Of a DNA stretch of 64,000 nucleotides, positions 1 to 11,850 are shown one piece after another. The stretch's first letter is position 1; the number at the start of each line of letters is the position of its first letter. The notes under the pieces were generated by a model that was given only the letters and a program-made list of their open reading frames with translations, had not been told where the DNA came from and ran no database searches. This DNA comes from Septoria linicola (taxonomy: Eukaryota; Ascomycota; Dothideomycetes; Mycosphaerellales; Mycosphaerellaceae), in the NCBI GenBank assembly GCA_024114885.1, contig CP099418.1, forward strand, positions 5,642,001-5,706,000. Direction: 5' to 3'. The translations under genes were made by a program, and so were the position numbers.

Positions 1-3000
1 CTAACGGTATTAGACCGGTAGTAGAGACTGTTATCGTTCTCTCTACCTATAGAACCGCTAGAATATAGTTACGAATCGTATAAAGGCCGCCGTTAGAGAG
101 CTTTAAGTAAGCGTCTAATATTGTCTTATAGCCGACTTTAACGATAGCGTTAGACTAAGGGTAGTATAGCGAAATATTAATACGTTTGACACTATACGAT
201 AGTAGCAGCTTCTCTACGTTACTAAGGTTAGTCTTATAGTTATCGAGGATAACTTCTACGGCGGCACCCTACCGGCAAAAGATCTCTTCCTATATAAACC
301 TTACTATCTGTACTAAGGAGATACTCTTTACTAGGTACTAGAACATACCTACTTCTAGCTAGCGCGATAGAGATTCGCGTATAACTATTAACGAATAGTT
401 CTTCGAGATATATAAGCCGTCGATATACTACCTCTAGCTAACCGTAACTTAGAGCGGGATTTGTAGTTCTCTAGGTACCTGTCGTCTATACCGAAGACTA
501 TAAATAGCATACTACCGAATAGCGAGCGAGATTTAAGTCTAGACTCTATCCTACTACTATCGTTTCTAGATAAGATTATACGTCTATTTAGCGCTATAGT
601 GACCGTTCTTATAGTAGCATGCCTTAATAATACGAGCTCGCGCTTCGGGTTTATTAATAACTCGCTATAGAGGTCTAGCTACTCGCTCTTAGCGCTAGAG
701 CTAGTTATTCTTAATATAAAACAGCTAACACTTCTTCCTTAACCGCTTGTACTCGTTATTAGAAACTCCCTTAGGTCTTTGTATTCGTATAAGCACGAAA
801 GCGATATTTATTAACTCCTAAGAGTAGATCTTATCAATTGTAGGTAGCTCGCTCTAAATCACCTATATAGAGAAAGCGTTAACGTAAAAGGTATCGAAGA
901 ATTACTCGTTAATTATTAGATCTACGTCTTCTTCCTATTCTATAGCTTCTATATCTTTAGGCGTAGTAGGCTTCCTCGATAACGAATCTAGAGCTATATA
1001 CTTCTTACTAGGAACATATATAACGTTGAAGTCGAAGAGGTAGATCTATACTAGCTAGCGCGTTATTACTATATTCGGTAAATTAGAGGTAGCCTTGTTA
1101 AGCTAGTAAACGAGGGTATTTGTATTAATCTCTAGTTAGAAGTACACTCCGAACAGCTACGGCTTCAGCTTCTTTAATACCTTTAGTATACTAAGGCATT
1201 CGCGCTTTCTAGTATCGTACTTAACCTCTACTAGGTTAAATAGGCCGGACTTATATCGAACTAGATAGTAGAGAAGTAGCTCGTCTCGATTATATTAGGA
1301 AAGCGTATATCTCTAACCTTTACTACTCGAATCTATACCTACGACAATAAGTCCTACTCCTTCTCTAAAGTTAAGAGTAACTAGGGCTAGGGCTGAAACT
1401 AGTACCTTTAAGACGACATCTTTAGCTAGTTAGTGTTCGGTAGTCTATTAAAACTTAGTATCCTTCTATAAGAGTTTAAAGAGTAGAGTAAGGATAATCG
1501 TGAAACCTTTAACCTAGACGCGGTAGTACGTAACTACGCTAAGGAAGATTCGAACCTCCTTCTAATTCTCTAGCGTCGGCTATTTCTTAATCTTCGCTAC
1601 TCTCGCGAAGTCTAGATAGCGACTATCAATACTAGTAAGGTAGCTAACGATTACTAACTATTCGTAATAGAGCTATAGCTTATTAAAAGCTACCGTTATA
1701 TTAGCTCGTTCTATATTATAGAGAACGTCGTCTATAGCTATAATATGTTTAATAACGTAATAGCGGAGGCTAGGTTCAACCTCTTTACTATCGTACTTCG
1801 TCTTAGGCCCTTTAATACCGATATTATTAAGGAACGGCCGTGCCTTATACGAGACATGCTCTATAAGTACTTGATTAATAATACGAACGAACTAGGTAAC
1901 AGAATTCGTAGCTCCTTACGGTAGCGTTGTCTACCGTAACAGTCCTAGTAGTAAGTCGAAGCCTATAAGGTCTCTATATGATTTATCGAGTAGGATTTAG
2001 TTATATCTAGAGAAGATATTAACTAACGAGGCTAGCGTACAACCGGTAAAGTCCTTAGAGAAACCCTTAGCGTCGGGTAGTAAGTTCGAATCTCTTATAG
2101 TGACTTGATTAAACTTCTAAGCTACGTTAATTAACCGATACTTCTTTAGCTTACCTACCTCTATCTTCTTACTAATAAGGAAGTACGGATTTCGATAGGT
2201 ACTATAGTATAGCTTAAGAGTTCTAGCTTAGATTCGTTGTCTTAGTATATCTTCTACGATATACTATAGAGATAGGTTCAGCTTAAAGCCTAGATACTAC
2301 TATAGCTCGTAAGGAACTGTCCGAATCTTCTATAGCGGAGTAATATTAGGATTAATTCGGCCTAAATACGTAAAGTCCTATATAAAGGCAGCTTCTCGGT
2401 TCCTTAGTATATAGTATAACAAATCTAGCTCCTTTAGTAGTAGTTCTATACTAGGTTTGAACTTTATAAGCCGTTCGGGCGTTAGGCGTAATCTAGGCTC
2501 GATCGTCGAGAACCTCTTAGTTAAGTACTTACTATCGTAAGGTCTAGTACTAGGTAGTATAGCCGCTTCCTTCTTAATACAAGTCCGTCGCTAGTCTTTT
2601 AATCCGCTAGGGTTTAAGCTATTAGTTATAGTAATGTCGGTATTTACTAGTTTAATCTTGTTAGTAACTCGCTTATAAAGAGTATAGGCGCTAATATAAT
2701 TATCTAGCTTCTACTACCCCGTAGCCTCTTTATTACGAGCTCTCTCCGCTACTATGTTAATAGCGGCCGAGATAACGTACGTCTCTTCGCTAAGCTCGTC
2801 GTCTACTTTATCGGAAATGACCTCGTCGTAGGGTCTAGGTTCTTAGATAGCTAGCTCCGCCTCTCTAAGCTTCCTACGGGCAATTATCAAGTATTCGCTT
2901 CCGTAATTCGAACCCTAGCTCGATTGAGGCACTAGCATAGTATCTTCAAAACTATACCTAATACTCTAGTACAAGTCTCGCTTGCTAGTACAAGCTAGCT

Positions 3001-3360
3001 TAGCTTCGCTAGTAGCTAGTAAAAGCTTCTTAAGTCGACTATTTTAGCTGAATTTAGCGATATTACCTTCGACGGCCGCTACTACGAGATAGTTATACTA
3101 TGTTTGAGTCTAGCTATAATTAACCTGTCTTAATAGTTCGAGCTACTATCGTAGAGAGGTACTTTGTCTAATCAAGTCCGCTATAAAATAGTCTCTAAAG
3201 TAGATTACCTTTATATACGACAACTACTACGTAAGGCAGTTAAAGACTTAATTCTCTAGGAGTTTAGGGCTGTTAGTAACCGTAAACGAACACTAGTACT
3301 AATCGCTTATCTATCTATACTACTAGTATAGTTTAAAGTATAGTATAGGAGGTATAACGT
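1..3360 (-). pseudogene. Gypsy pol of A1 (protease/reverse transcriptase/integrase), partial, RIP-inactivated
   Basis: This is the minus-strand pol reading frame of A1, cut at the window start. The reverse transcriptase part lies near 1670-1870, equivalent to 57288-57485 in A2. There the text FLNNISIKGPKTKY corresponds to the family pattern FxDDxxxKGPxTRY. The two catalytic aspartates read as asparagine, which is what RIP of TGATGAT to TAATAAT would produce. Stops are all TAA or TAG and occur every few dozen codons. The upstream limit is placed at the palindromic motif 3361-3383, which separates it from gag. The exact start codon cannot be seen. The integrase core would continue left of position 1. 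Confidence 0.75.
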
Positions 3361-3383
3361 AATTATCGTTTAAAAAGGCAACT
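3361..3383. repeat. Palindromic ORF-boundary motif of element A (copy in A1, gag/pol boundary)
   Basis: This 23-bp imperfect inverted repeat reads AATTATCG, then a TTTAAAA-type centre, then GGCAACT. It is the same motif as at 6500-6522, 50299-50321, 53865-53887, 58976-58998 and 62115-62137. Here it separates the gag and pol regions. Arm mismatches are RIP-type (C/T, G/A). Confidence 0.7.
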
Positions 3384-6297
3384 ACGGAACGTTCCGCTAG
3401 CTAACCTTCCTAAGTAGAGTTTTTACCTCTAACTACTAAACCTTGTACAGAAAGGGTAGTAGAAGCTTAAAAAGCTTATAATCCCTCCCCCTACTCCTCG
3501 CTATTATAAGATCTAGAGTCCTCGACGGTATACCCTATATCCTTTAGCTAGTAATTACTAAAAGTCAGAGTTCGGATACCGACTTCTATCGAATCTTAAC
3601 GCGATATACGTGTTAGAGCCCCTACTATACTCGTGCCGTCGACTAGAGCTAGTTCCTCGGCACTCTAGCTTTTCCTAGGACTTATTCTATAGTACGTATA
3701 TTACTACGGCTATCAAAACTAGTGAATATAATAATACGGCTATCTAGAGTACTAATTAAGCCCTCCTAAGAGCTATTATCGTAGTTCTTAGAAACTAGGC
3801 GTACCCGCCGCGCCTACGGTCGGCTAAGTAAGATCGGGCCGTTCGCTAGTAAGACTAGAAATAGTATCGTAACTCTTACGCTAAAGGTATCGATTAATAC
3901 CTCTAGGTAGTACCTAATAAAAGTAACCTTGCCTCCGACTCCTCCTATAGTAATATTACCGAGAGAGGTTATACCGACTTGAAGCTTTCGAACGTGTTCG
4001 ATCGGTATAATTATTAACTTAGCCCTCTTATTAATTAAAGACTTATAAGCTATTATTCGAGGTCTGTACTTTGTAGGTACGTAGATACTTAGAACAATTT
4101 AATAGATATTATTAAATAATAGAAGGATATTATCTGTTCGCTTATAAAGCTCGGAAGCGGGCCTAGGCTTAACTATATTAATCGCTATAGCGGTAACCTA
4201 GAAGGCCTTAATATCGGTCGCTAAAACAGCTTTCGTTAGCTCCTCCTCTACCTACTCGCTAAAGGCTTTAGATAGTAAGGAATATATACTAATCTTAGCT
4301 CTACTACCTCTATTTGTACGCTTCTTTATATAGAGCTTATTAAGCTTCTTATATAGATCCGTATCGTTTAGAATACGACTTTATAAGGAATACGACGCTC
4401 GCTCGCTATAGAGAATAATCTCTACTAAGCTTAACTAGATCTTAGATTCGAGTATTTTGTCTATCTAGAAGACGTTAGCGTTATTATTAGCGTACGTAGC
4501 TCGAAGGTAGTTGTCTACACGCTTAGTCTTTAGAGGCTCCTTAGCCTTCTTTCGCTTTTAAGTATACGTAGGAGCGACTAGAACTAGTAGACCGTTTAGG
4601 TAGTCGTATATCTACTTATCCTCGATCTTATCGTTATTACGTCTCTAAGTTTAAGAATCCTCTAACTCCTTTATATCTGTAAGGTAAGGAGCCGGCTAGT
4701 TTTTATCTTCAACCTCTTCAATACGAGGGTAACGATAAGCGTAGGTTCTTATAGCTATAGCCTAGGTCGTAATCCGCTTCTATACTCCTATTAGCTGTCC
4801 TCCGACTAGACGAGAAGGGTTTAGGTTCCGCTTTGTCTTTACGCTGTCTCTAGCTACGTAGGCGCCGATTAGATCGTCCTGATCCTTCTATATAATAGAA
4901 GCGACTTGACTAATATTAATAGGACTATTAATACTAGCTGCCTTGTTCGCTGTCCTCTACTAGCTCGCTCTTAGCGTTAATAAACGATCTACATTTTCAA
5001 GATCGATCTTCCTATAGCGCTACTCTAATACTCCTATTAATACGAATAGCTTTAGTAGTTCCTTGTCCTAGTAGTACTATATCTTTTCCGCACCTAGGCG
5101 AGGCGTTCCGTAGTATATAATACTAGTCTTTAGGTCTCTATATATCAAGCCCTTAGTCTCGAACTACTATAGGTACTCGTAGTTTGTAGCTATATAGCCT
5201 TCGAGCCTATATATCTAATAACCTAAAATCTTTAAAGCGATCGCTATATAGGCCTTAATTATTAACTCGTTATCTATCGTAGCTAAGTTAATCGAAATCT
5301 CCTAGCTATAAGTAGGCCTTAGAACATATAGATAGTCGTAATCGTAAGACTTTGCCTACTATCCTATCGATAGGCGTAGCGGCTATAGGCCTCCTTCTTC
5401 GAGTCGACGAATCGTAGCGATTACAAGGTCTTATATACTAGCGGTAATGTTATCGACGGTTACTAGCTCACGGCCTTTATAGACTACCGTTTCTCTAGCC
5501 TTGAACTTAGAGTTTAGTCTTAGAGCGGACTTCTTTACTACTTCGTATAACTACTAGACGTCTCTACCGCCTTCGTTATATACTTCTAATTTGAAGTCCT
5601 TATTACTATTAATCTAACGCTAGGCTGTCTTCAAGAGCTTACTATAATCCAAGTCCTTGTTATTAAGATCTAACCTAAGATAGGCCTAGAGCCTCTTACC
5701 GAAACGAAATAGAAGGCCTCGTGTAAATAGAAGAGTATAAGAACGCTCGTCTATATACGAAGTAGGCATAGTATTAGAGTAGAGTATAAACTGCCTCAAG
5801 TACTCTAAGAGATTATTATCCTCGCTACGGTTAACCTTATAAAGGTTTTCTATATAGTAGCGGTTTCCGAGTATATATATATTATCGTACTTTCGGTATT
5901 CCTTAATAATCGACTCTTTGAACTTAGCGTAGTCTCGGTCGTAGAAACTATCAAGGCGCTAGTATCGCCTACGTTAGACAACCGTGACCTAAGTAAGTAA
6001 CTTCTTATAAAGCTACTTATTATTATTAATAAGTAGAATAGCGTAGTTCCTATATAGTACTTTAAAGCGCTTAATGTACTCGGTTACGTTCTCTCTATTA
6101 AAGAAGAGATTCTAGTCCGAGCTAGGTAGTAGCGGAACCTAAGCGACAATTACCTTCTAGCTTTAGGTTACTTAGATAGTCTCTATAAGCAGCTAGAACT
6201 ACGCTATAGACAGTCTACCTCCTAAGTTCGGTCCTCGAAAGATATCGGTATTAGGGTTAAGGTTAGTACCTCCTTAGTCCTCCGCTTCTATAGACAT
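3384..6297 (-). pseudogene. gag: Gag-type ORF1 of gypsy element A1, RIP-inactivated
   Basis: This minus-strand ORF begins at a preserved ATG (complement of 6295-6297). In A2 the same codon has mutated to ATA (61910-61912). The first 20 or so residues are acidic and polar. A retrotransposon capsid-like region follows, with text such as VTEYIKRFKALYSNY and LLEYLRQFMLYSNTMPTSY, the form of fungal gypsy Gag proteins. The distal part is rich in S, Q and R. The end is uncertain and is placed at the palindromic motif 3361-3383. A length near 970 codons is long for Gag alone, so a nucleocapsid or protease part may be included, but I could not locate a clear zinc knuckle. Stops are all RIP-compatible. 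Confidence 0.65.
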
Positions 6298-7236
6298 GTC
6301 GTTGTCTAGTAGAGGGAATAAAGTAAAAGCGGGTAGTAGCTTTACTAGAGATCTTCGAATTTGCTTATTAAGCAGGTTAGATAAGCTACTCTCTAGTGTT
6401 TTAGGCCGGCTAATAGATACTAATTCACTTATAGAGCTTGTTCGAAGGTGTTCTAAGAGTGTGTTATACTCTCCTTAATTAGGTTTTTAAATAAAATATA
6501 GTTATCGTTTAAAAAGATAACTAAAAAACAAGAGTCTAAAATTTTATTAGCTGTCGGAAGGTAAATATTAGACTTTTCTTTATAATACCGGAGCTATATT
6601 AATTATGCCTAATAAGCGAAGGCATATCGTGTCGTATAGTTCGACCGTTTATAGCTAGGCGCGTCTATCTCGCTTATTTAGGTAATTCGCTATATAACTA
6701 TAGTAGTATAATATTACGTTAGCCTATACTATATACCGGGTCCGGGGCCTTAGACGTAATTAGTATCCTTAGCTAAACGATTAGCGTCTTACGCTGTACT
6801 AGGGCTTATTCTAAGCGATCCGTATACTAGAGGATACGAGATTGCCTAGACGGGTCCGGCCTATCCTATAGCCTCTACGCTATCCGAACGAGGGCGTTTT
6901 CACGCTAAACCGGGGTCTAATCGAAGACTATTATAGGTATAGAGACCCCGAGTGAATCTCCGATATAGTAAGTCGCCTTACTATCTATTTAATAATTACC
7001 GAATAGATCCGTACTAAGAGGTACTAGAGGTTTGTAACTTTTCCGGGTTAGAGTAATATCTATATTCTAGGAGCTTCTATATTATTATAGCCCTTTAAGT
7101 CGCCTCTTACGTAGGCTCCTTTAGGCCTCTTATTAATATTTATAGTGCGTTAGTTCTCGCTTTAAGGCTACTATCTACCCTCTACGCTCCTAGTTCCGGT
7201 ATAAGAGAGAAGAGATAGCCCTACCTTCGGCTCTAT
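6298..7236 (-). other. 5' leader of element A1 between LTR and gag
   Basis: About 940 bp lie between the 5' LTR and the gag ATG. Next to the LTR (about 7212-7236, minus strand) is the sequence TAGAGCCGAAGGTAGGGCTA, a candidate primer binding site. If the first triplet was TGG before RIP, it fits the start of a tRNA-complementary site, and the same core follows the 5' LTR of element B. The palindromic motif lies at 6500-6522. The plus-strand open stretch 6296-6478 is antisense to this leader and shows no family motif. Confidence 0.6.
6500..6522. repeat. Palindromic ORF-boundary motif of element A (leader copy in A1)
   Basis: The arms AGTTATC and GATAACT are perfect 7-bp inverted repeats around a 9-nt T/A-rich centre. 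The motif lies about 200 bp upstream of gag. The A2 equivalent (62115-62137) has 8-bp perfect arms, AGTTATCG and CGATAACT. Confidence 0.75.
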
Positions 7237-7516
7237 TAATAGATAATAACCACCCTAATACTAACCCTCTAGGCAGGTATAAGAGTAGTCGCTATAGAAC
7301 AAGACCTGTTCGGAGAGTAATAGTCTTGTAATACGTTAATTAACTAGTAGTAACGAGCTTAAAATAGTAGTCCTAAGACTAAGAGCCTTATACTAGGACC
7401 GTAGGATATTAAATTAATCAAGTAAGTTGAATATTACTATCTTAGAAACGAGCTACTACCTTGCTTTTATACTAAAAGCGCTAAGCACGGTATGTAGGTA
7501 GGCCTTTGCCTTACTA
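7237..7516 (-). repeat. 5' LTR of element A1
   Basis: This 280-bp LTR is nearly identical to 49897-50175 and 62851-63129 (279 bp each). On the minus strand it begins TAGTAAGG (RIP of TG) and ends CTATTA (RIP of CA). The flank at 7517 starts ctat, a possible 4-bp target duplication. The left copy lies outside the window. Confidence 0.9.
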
Positions 7517-7606
7517 CTATATAAAGTAGGTTATACTATAGGCTAAGGATCTATAGCTATACTATCGTATTCGTATAAGGTTTACTAGCTAGGATAGTAG
7601 TATAGT
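7517..7606. mobile_element. hAT element, copy 1: segment between A1 and B1
   Basis: These ninety bases are identical or nearly so to 36525-36614 of the complete hAT copy. They are the only hAT sequence left between insertion A1 and insertion B1. The remaining left part of hAT copy 1 should lie beyond A1, outside the window. The last five bases (7602-7606, atagt) form the left target duplication of B1. Confidence 0.85.
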
Positions 7607-8046
7607 ATAACGTAGTAGGCGTCTCTATACCTAATAGGTAGGCCTATAGTAGCTACTACTACCTAGGCGTATAAGAGTGATTTTTAGGCTTACTATAGAG
7701 GTTAGGGATAATTATCCTTTATACTACTATTACTAAGGTTAGGGAAGACTACTTAGGTTACTACTTAGCGATTATATAATATAGTATTGTTTAACTACTT
7801 GTTCTACTTCCTACCTATCCTCTACTAGCGCTACTACTACGCGATCCTAATAGGCTTATAGCCTATATAGCCTACTATAGCTACTAACGTATACCTCCGC
7901 GACGACGCGCTATAGGTACGCCGCTAATCTACCTACTACACCTACTACTAACTACTACGTAGAGCTATCGCCCGACTCCGGCTCTACGACCTACGTATAG
8001 ACTTATATACTACTACCCTAGGTTAGTTATAGGTTTACGTACTATA
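7607..8046 (+). repeat. 5' LTR of element B1
   Basis: This 440-bp LTR matches 18433-18872, 36615-37054 and 47441-47880. The 3' LTR of B1 keeps the original TGACG start (18434), while this one reads TAACG. The end ACTATA would be ACTACA before RIP. The start is uncertain by one base: TG at 7608 gives a canonical end, whereas 7607 makes the 5-bp target duplication match. Confidence 0.9.
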
Positions 8047-8066
8047 TAAGGAGCCGAAGGTAGAGC
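8047..8066 (+). other. Candidate primer binding site of B1
   Basis: This directly follows the 5' LTR and contains GGAGCCGAAGGTAG. The same core follows the 5' LTR of element A on the other strand (7212-7236 and about 62826-62850). Its complement ends in CTTCGGCTCC, compatible with a tRNA acceptor end, but I cannot name the tRNA. Confidence 0.5.
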
Positions 8067-8589
8067 TACTACACGCCTTATAAGGAACTAGAAGTCGCGC
8101 TATATCGCGTGTAATACGTCTAAGGTAACGCGGCCTTAGCGTAAGGACTTATTATATAGGAAGATATAGTACTATAAGGATTATAGGCGGAATAAAGAAA
8201 CGCCTTAGGAACTACTATAGTACTAGCGCGTAGGGAAGGTAACGACCGACTCTATATAGCGTAGGCTATAAACGTATACAGGTATACGTTTAATACTAAA
8301 AAACTAGCTAAGAAGGAGCGCTAGGCCTCGAATTACCTAAGGAAATTAGAATTGTTAGTTAACTAGGAAGGAGCTACTACGGATTACCTACGAGGCGACT
8401 ATTTCCTAGGAGCTATAAAAGGGTTATCCTTAATATCCGTATTAGGATAGAGGATATTAAGAAAGTTAGAGAAATAGTTAAGGTTACTAGCTTAGTTAAA
8501 ATTGCCTAACGTACGCCTCTAGCGTAGATAGTCTAGCCCCTAGAAGCTCGACGAGGAATCAAGCGCGCTAGAGCGCTATATATTAAGTC
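8067..8589 (+). other. Leader region of B1
   Basis: This is about 520 bp between the primer binding site and the recognisable gag frame. At least two plus-strand frames are open here if RIP stops are ignored, and one runs to about 8920 with a CFSC dipeptide pair. I found no decisive domain, so I do not call a separate gene. Confidence 0.4.
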
Positions 8590-11500
8590 CTTAGATCCCT
8601 TTAACCCGTAGACCGAAGGAGTAACTTGTTTTTCGTGCCTATAGAAGAGGCGGACGAATACGACTATTACTACCTTGCCTAACTTACTATAAGCTACTAC
8701 TTCTAAAGTAACTAGCCTATTATATCTTCTCCTATAGAAGGCCGGATCTCTAATAATACTAAGGTAAATAGCTAGTCTATAGATAGCGTTCTAGTAGAAG
8801 GATATATCGATACTCGAGAACAGCCGGCTTAGTTAGGACCTGTTTAGTAACCTATAATAGGTACCTAGCTAGAGTTCGCTTCTCTCTTATAGTAAGTCCT
8901 CGAAGTAAATAAACTAAAGCCGCCTATACTAGGTACTAACTAAAACTACTACTTTACTAGAGAAAATACTACTAAGTTCCTAGAGCGGTTTAAGTTAATT
9001 AGTAAGTACTATAGTCTCTAGGAGCCTTCGTACGAGGACACTATTAAGCGCCTTATTATTAACTACTATATTATACTACGTCTAGAGATTCGGCGTTTAG
9101 AGTATAAGTTATAGGAGATATTCGAGACTACCTTCCTTAATTACTTTATTAAGAGTAATACCTACTACCTTATTCGGTCTAGAGAGTACCTAGAGTAGCT
9201 CTACTAAAAGAGGAAGGTAGAAGGTAATAACTTAAAAGAGTTCCTTCGCTAGTTCCGTCTTACTTCGGACTCTATTAACCTAGAAGATATAAGTAAGCGT
9301 AAGAGATTAAGGCTCTTACTAAATAGAGTACTAGTAGCGATATCTAAGAAACTCTATACTAAGCATAGAATCTATCCGTATAAGCTAGAGACCTATAAAC
9401 TATTCGAGAAGATCTTTAAGTTAGCCGAGGACCTTATTAAAGGAGAAGATAGTTTCTAGATAGAGTAGGCTCGTAACTATAGTTAACTTGAGTCCTTATA
9501 GAAGTCTGTTATAGAAGGCCGACCTATAGAAGCTACGGAAGTTATAGTTAGACTAATATAGACTAATAACGACCTAGTCCGTAACTTTAATAAGTTGACT
9601 ATTAATAATCTAATACTTCTAAAGTAGAAGGGCAGACATAGCTTGGCCCCTACGCCTATCTAACCTACTAGGCAATATATGTCGCCTACTATCTAAGATA
9701 ATAGTAACTAATAGTAATAGTAGGCTATAACGATCGGAGCGTACTTAGAGTATATTTCGCTATAGGTCGCGGAGTATATAAAAGGTCGCTACTATATCTA
9801 CTATAGATTAGGCTATATAGCTAACTTCTACTTATTAATCGAGTATATAATTACGTAAGGATAGTTAACTCGTAACGGTAATAAGAGGTTAATAGTTATA
9901 GGTATAAACGGTAAGGTTATTATAATCTAGTATCTAAAATAGGATAGGATAACGCCTCGGATCTTCTATATTAACTAGGCGTTACGTCTTTATAGGACAG
10001 GAGGCTAGGCCGTAGAGTACCTAGACTACCTAGTAAGCGATAAGTAACGTTAATAGTAGACTAGCCGCGATATAACGTAAGTAGTTTCAGGTTCTATTAA
10101 GAAAAGCTCCGATTAGACACCTCGCGGTACCTTAGATTACTAGAATACGCTCGTAGTACTATTAAAGCCGTCCGGCCCTAGAGGCCCGACTACCTAGGTA
10201 GGCGCGCCGAAGGTCGTATAGGTTAACTACGCGCGATCTACGTAGATTATTAGTGTTCCTAGGCCTGAAGTATATTTTGTAGAGTAAGACCTTAATAGGA
10301 GACATACTAGGATTAAGGATTTAGAAGATAAGGACGCGCCTATCTATACTAACGTAGCGCGGATTAGTAAGAGCAAGGCTAAGGAGGCCGAGAAGCGAGC
10401 GCTAGTACCTATAATTTAGAAGTCTTAAGAGAAGGTACTTAAAGGAAGAATTTAGGCTTAGCGTAATACTACGTATACTCGTAGGCCGACTAGGTATAGC
10501 CTTCGTAAGGAAAGGCTTAAGGATATATATAACGACTTAGTCGATAGGGCAAACGAAGAGGATTAGTAGCGGTAAGATACTACTAGGTCTTAGACGTTAG
10601 AAGATAGTACTATCGACTATATTAATAAGGATATAGAAGACGAGGAACCTACTCCGGTCGCGCCTTCTATTCGTAAGGCGAAGAAAGCCTCTAAGAAATA
10701 GAGGCTAGATAACTAGGTAAGGTCTAAGGCACGCGTAGAGGACGATATAGCTCTTAGAGCTTAGAAGCTAGAGACAAAGCTACTACGTCGTCTACTATAG
10801 ACCCTATTTCCTATTACGCTTACTAAGTATATTATACTCGGAGGTATTAAGCTATCGCTTAAAGGACTATAGGCTTCTATCTATACGGATAACGACGAGT
10901 TATAGGAAGCTCTTACTCGCTAAACTATAGATGTCTATATAGCTAGTATAGAACTTAGCCGACACTTTAATAATAGGCTACCTACTAAGATATAGGGATA
11001 GAGGTTACCGCTATACCGAGTATATTCTCTCCTTAGGGAATTAGTACCTAAAGGCTAGTATAAACCTTGCGCGAGATATAATATAGTCGCCGTTAATAGA
11101 GGTGTTATAGTATATACTAGTAAGGCTAATCCGTAGGAGGAGCTATACGAGTAATTAGTAGTAGTCGACCTATCTAGCGTTACTTAGGACGTCCTTATAG
11201 CGCCTCTAATCTAGGTAGATATTTAGTTAAATAGTAAGCTTAGTACTAAGGACGGCTTAATCGATAAAGGTACTAAATCTATAGTAATAGACCGAGTAGT
11301 AGCTAGAAGGTACGGATTAGCTATTTAGATAGATATTCTAGAGATTAACCTATCTACTATAGGAGGTCTAGCCTAGATAGTAGATATCTATAGGAAGGTA
11401 AACGTTAACGTTTTCGGCGTTAAGTACGTAATACTAGTCTTTATCTTAGTGCCTTCTAAAGACGCTAAACTAGTACTAGTCCTCTTAAGTAGAGCGTAGG

Positions 11501-11850
11501 CGATAAAGGTCTACCTATAGTCTAAGAACTACGACGATAGTACTTAGAAGGGCACTATCTATTATAGGAATAGCGAGTTAGTTACCTTTATAGACACGGT
11601 CGGGACCTAGAGGTGCTAGACTATCGATAAGTTTCTTAGCAAAGGTAGTACTTTAAAATAGTAGGCGGACTCGAGCTAGCTACTACGATATCCGCCTACT
11701 ACGTAGCTCTAGTAGGAGTAGGAAGACTAGGCCTAATAGGATATCTCGATTCTGTCTAGTCTCTAGGGCCGGACTAAGATCTCGATACCTAGAGCGACGA
11801 TTAGTTATCCGCTACGATCGAGGATAGAGGCGATAACCTTTTAGATAACA
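8590..11850 (+). pseudogene. gag: Gag-protease ORF1 of gypsy element B1, RIP-inactivated
   Basis: The frame is one base out from the RT frame. A capsid-like part lies at 8977-9460 (FLERFKLISKYYS, YLEQLYQKRKVEGN, LKEFLRQFRL). At about 9790-9835 is a zinc-knuckle relic, YYIYYRLGYIANFY, in which each key Y would be C or H before RIP of TGY or CAY (pattern C-x2-C-x4-H-x4-C). The same frame continues through a basic, low-complexity linker to an aspartic protease relic near 11200-11340 (GLIDKGTKSIVID, equivalent to the family D-T/K-G-A active site). The frame fades around 11850, where the RT ORF begins in another frame, so a programmed frameshift or re-initiation is likely. The start codon is not recognisable. 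Confidence 0.75.

Larger units (their letters stand above)
1..7516 (-). mobile_element. Ty3/gypsy LTR retrotransposon A1, 5' part (3' end outside window)
   Basis: This is a minus-strand LTR retrotransposon with its 5' LTR at 7237-7516. The leader, gag and the first part of pol follow toward position 1. Positions 1-7516 match 55617-63129 of the complete copy A2 with a nearly constant offset of about 55,615. By comparison with A2, roughly 5.7 kb (integrase end, ORF3, 3' LTR) should lie left of the window. A1 and A2 differ mainly by C/T and G/A changes, often CCG versus CTA, as expected from independent RIP. The right flank begins ctat (7517), which matches position 36525 in the duplicated hAT copy, so A1 inserted into hAT sequence. 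All frames carry TAA/TAG stops and the element is dead. Confidence 0.9.

Noticed and set aside
6296..6478. Plus-strand open reading frame of 60 codons
   Set aside because: It is antisense to the leader and gag start of element A1, shows no family motif, and the corresponding stretch in A2 is part of the same untranslated leader.
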